Shown: positions 19,770 through 20,615 of the stretch, in pieces
Position numbering within the stretch: the first letter of the stretch is position 1
Layout of the letters: every line of letters begins with the position of its first letter
Assembly: GCA_019648995.1 (NCBI GenBank)
Contig: BLXT01001042.1
Location: forward strand, 441,116 to 461,730
Reading direction: 5' to 3'
DNA length: 20,615 bases
From: Plakobranchus ocellatus
Taxonomy: Eukaryota; Mollusca; Gastropoda; Plakobranchidae
Program-made: the position numbers and the translations under genes
Notes under the pieces: model-generated
Seen by the model: only the letters and a program-made list of their open reading frames with translations
Told to the model about the DNA's origin: nothing
Databases searched by the model: none

Positions 19770-20170
19770 TTCAAGTGGGAGTACTCGAACTTGTTCTCAG
19801 TAGCTATCACTGAACTATAAATAGATGGAAAACCCACCTGCGCTGGCTCAGCCTGCGGCCGATGGTTATCGTATGCCCCCCCCCAGCGGCGGCCATACTC
19901 GGACATTGGAGCCGACAAACAGTAGTTAGGCACACGCCGTTGTACTGTTTCCTGTACAGTTTACAGCACATCAGACAGCATGTTTTCATATTATAAGTAA
20001 TCGCTGTTTTGTTTTTATGAGATTTGCCTCATCCGAGACAAACCGATTAAACCCATTTGTATTTTCTTCACAATCAAGCTTCATTGTGTTTATAGTGCCG
20101 AAATTTGAGAGGAGAGACGAGAAAGCAGAGCAGATTCGGCATTCTGATTTGCCACAACCGATCAACATAG
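19770..20170 (-). promoter_or_regulatory. Probable INTS7 5' UTR and promoter region
   Basis: This is the stretch immediately upstream of the start codon. It contains the most GC-rich part of the window (about 19845-19920, with several CpG and a run of nine C). No clear minus-strand TATA box is seen, which fits a housekeeping promoter. The transcription start cannot be placed from sequence alone. Confidence 0.5.
19816..19824 (+). promoter_or_regulatory. TATA-like box facing away from INTS7
   Basis: TATAAATAG on the plus strand, 47 bases upstream of the INTS7 start codon. Its orientation would drive divergent transcription. A chance match in AT-rich DNA is possible. Confidence 0.3.
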
Positions 20171-20581
20171 AGGGATTTTTAATTAGTTCTCAGTAAAATA
20201 TTATTTCATTTAACACCATGAACACATATCGACCCGAATATCGAGCTCTCAAAGAACTCAAAATGTTCAAGTGAAACTTCACAAATCAGACGCAATTTCT
20301 CATCTGTGTTTTTAGTTTCTCACACATACTGAAGTCATAGATTCCTCCTCTTTTTTCCTAAGAAAATGGGCGACTCGTAGCGCAAACAGAAAAAAGGAGG
20401 TAGACGAGGATTGGATGTTGGACCTGGGGTCAAATTTCTTGACACTGAGGTTCTTGTACAGATAAAACTAATCCCCGGCAGTACACTGATCATTCTCTTA
20501 CCGCCATCACATTTTAACACCGAGTACGGTTTAATACACACAAGGCGATTACACGAAAAACAATAATATTGAACTGTAAAT

Positions 20582-20585
<4 letters not shown>
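20171..20585. other. Upstream flank of INTS7, unassigned
   Basis: Of moderate GC content and more coding-like in texture than the introns. A plus-strand frame without ATG is open at 20381-20566 (61 codons) and a minus-strand frame of 68 codons overlaps it at 20335-20541. Neither is recognised. It could be the first exon of a divergent neighbour or plain promoter flank. Confidence 0.3.

Positions 20586-20615
<30 letters not shown>
20586..20615. repeat. (GA)n microsatellite running off the window end
   Basis: A perfect GA run of 30 bases at the right edge. Its true length is unknown. Confidence 0.97.

Overview
The window is AT-rich animal nuclear DNA. It is dominated by one multi-exon gene on the minus strand: INTS7, subunit 7 of the Integrator complex. 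I read 18 consecutive coding exons from the start codon at 19769 down to 3728. Their lengths sum to 2604 bases (868 codons, no internal stop), and every intron phase agrees across each junction. The protein aligns end to end with my recollection of human INTS7 (about 962 residues). The last roughly 95 C-terminal residues were not found, so the final exon probably lies left of position 1. The host is an invertebrate. Short introns, dinucleotide runs and recurring TAGATCTAGA words suggest a mollusc, perhaps a gastropod; this is inference, not proof.

Layout from gene start to end (right to left). At 19770-20615 lie the promoter and 5' UTR side, with a small GC-rich patch, a plus-strand TATA-like box and several short unassigned frames. 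At 17088-19769, exons 1-4 encode the start of the alpha-solenoid; the introns hold perfect palindromes and a G-quadruplex motif. At 11431-16569, exons 5-10 continue the solenoid. At 8504-9559, exons 11-13 include a GC-AG intron and a short intron half made of CA/TA repeat. At 3728-7809, exons 14-18 lead to the conserved LSLKVEGVVQ segment. At 1-3727 I find no INTS7 exon. That stretch carries an internally deleted piggyBac-family transposon of 794 bp, with intact TTAA target duplications, terminal repeats, three 35-bp subterminal repeats and a broken N-terminal transposase fragment.

I see no second confident protein gene, no tRNA or rRNA, and no prokaryotic-type features. The most noteworthy items are the piggyBac derivative, a 92-codon overlapping frame that starts upstream of INTS7 and is preserved by splicing, the GC-AG intron, and a four-run G-quadruplex motif in intron 3. 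Intron numbers below follow the transcript: intron 1 lies between exons 1 and 2.
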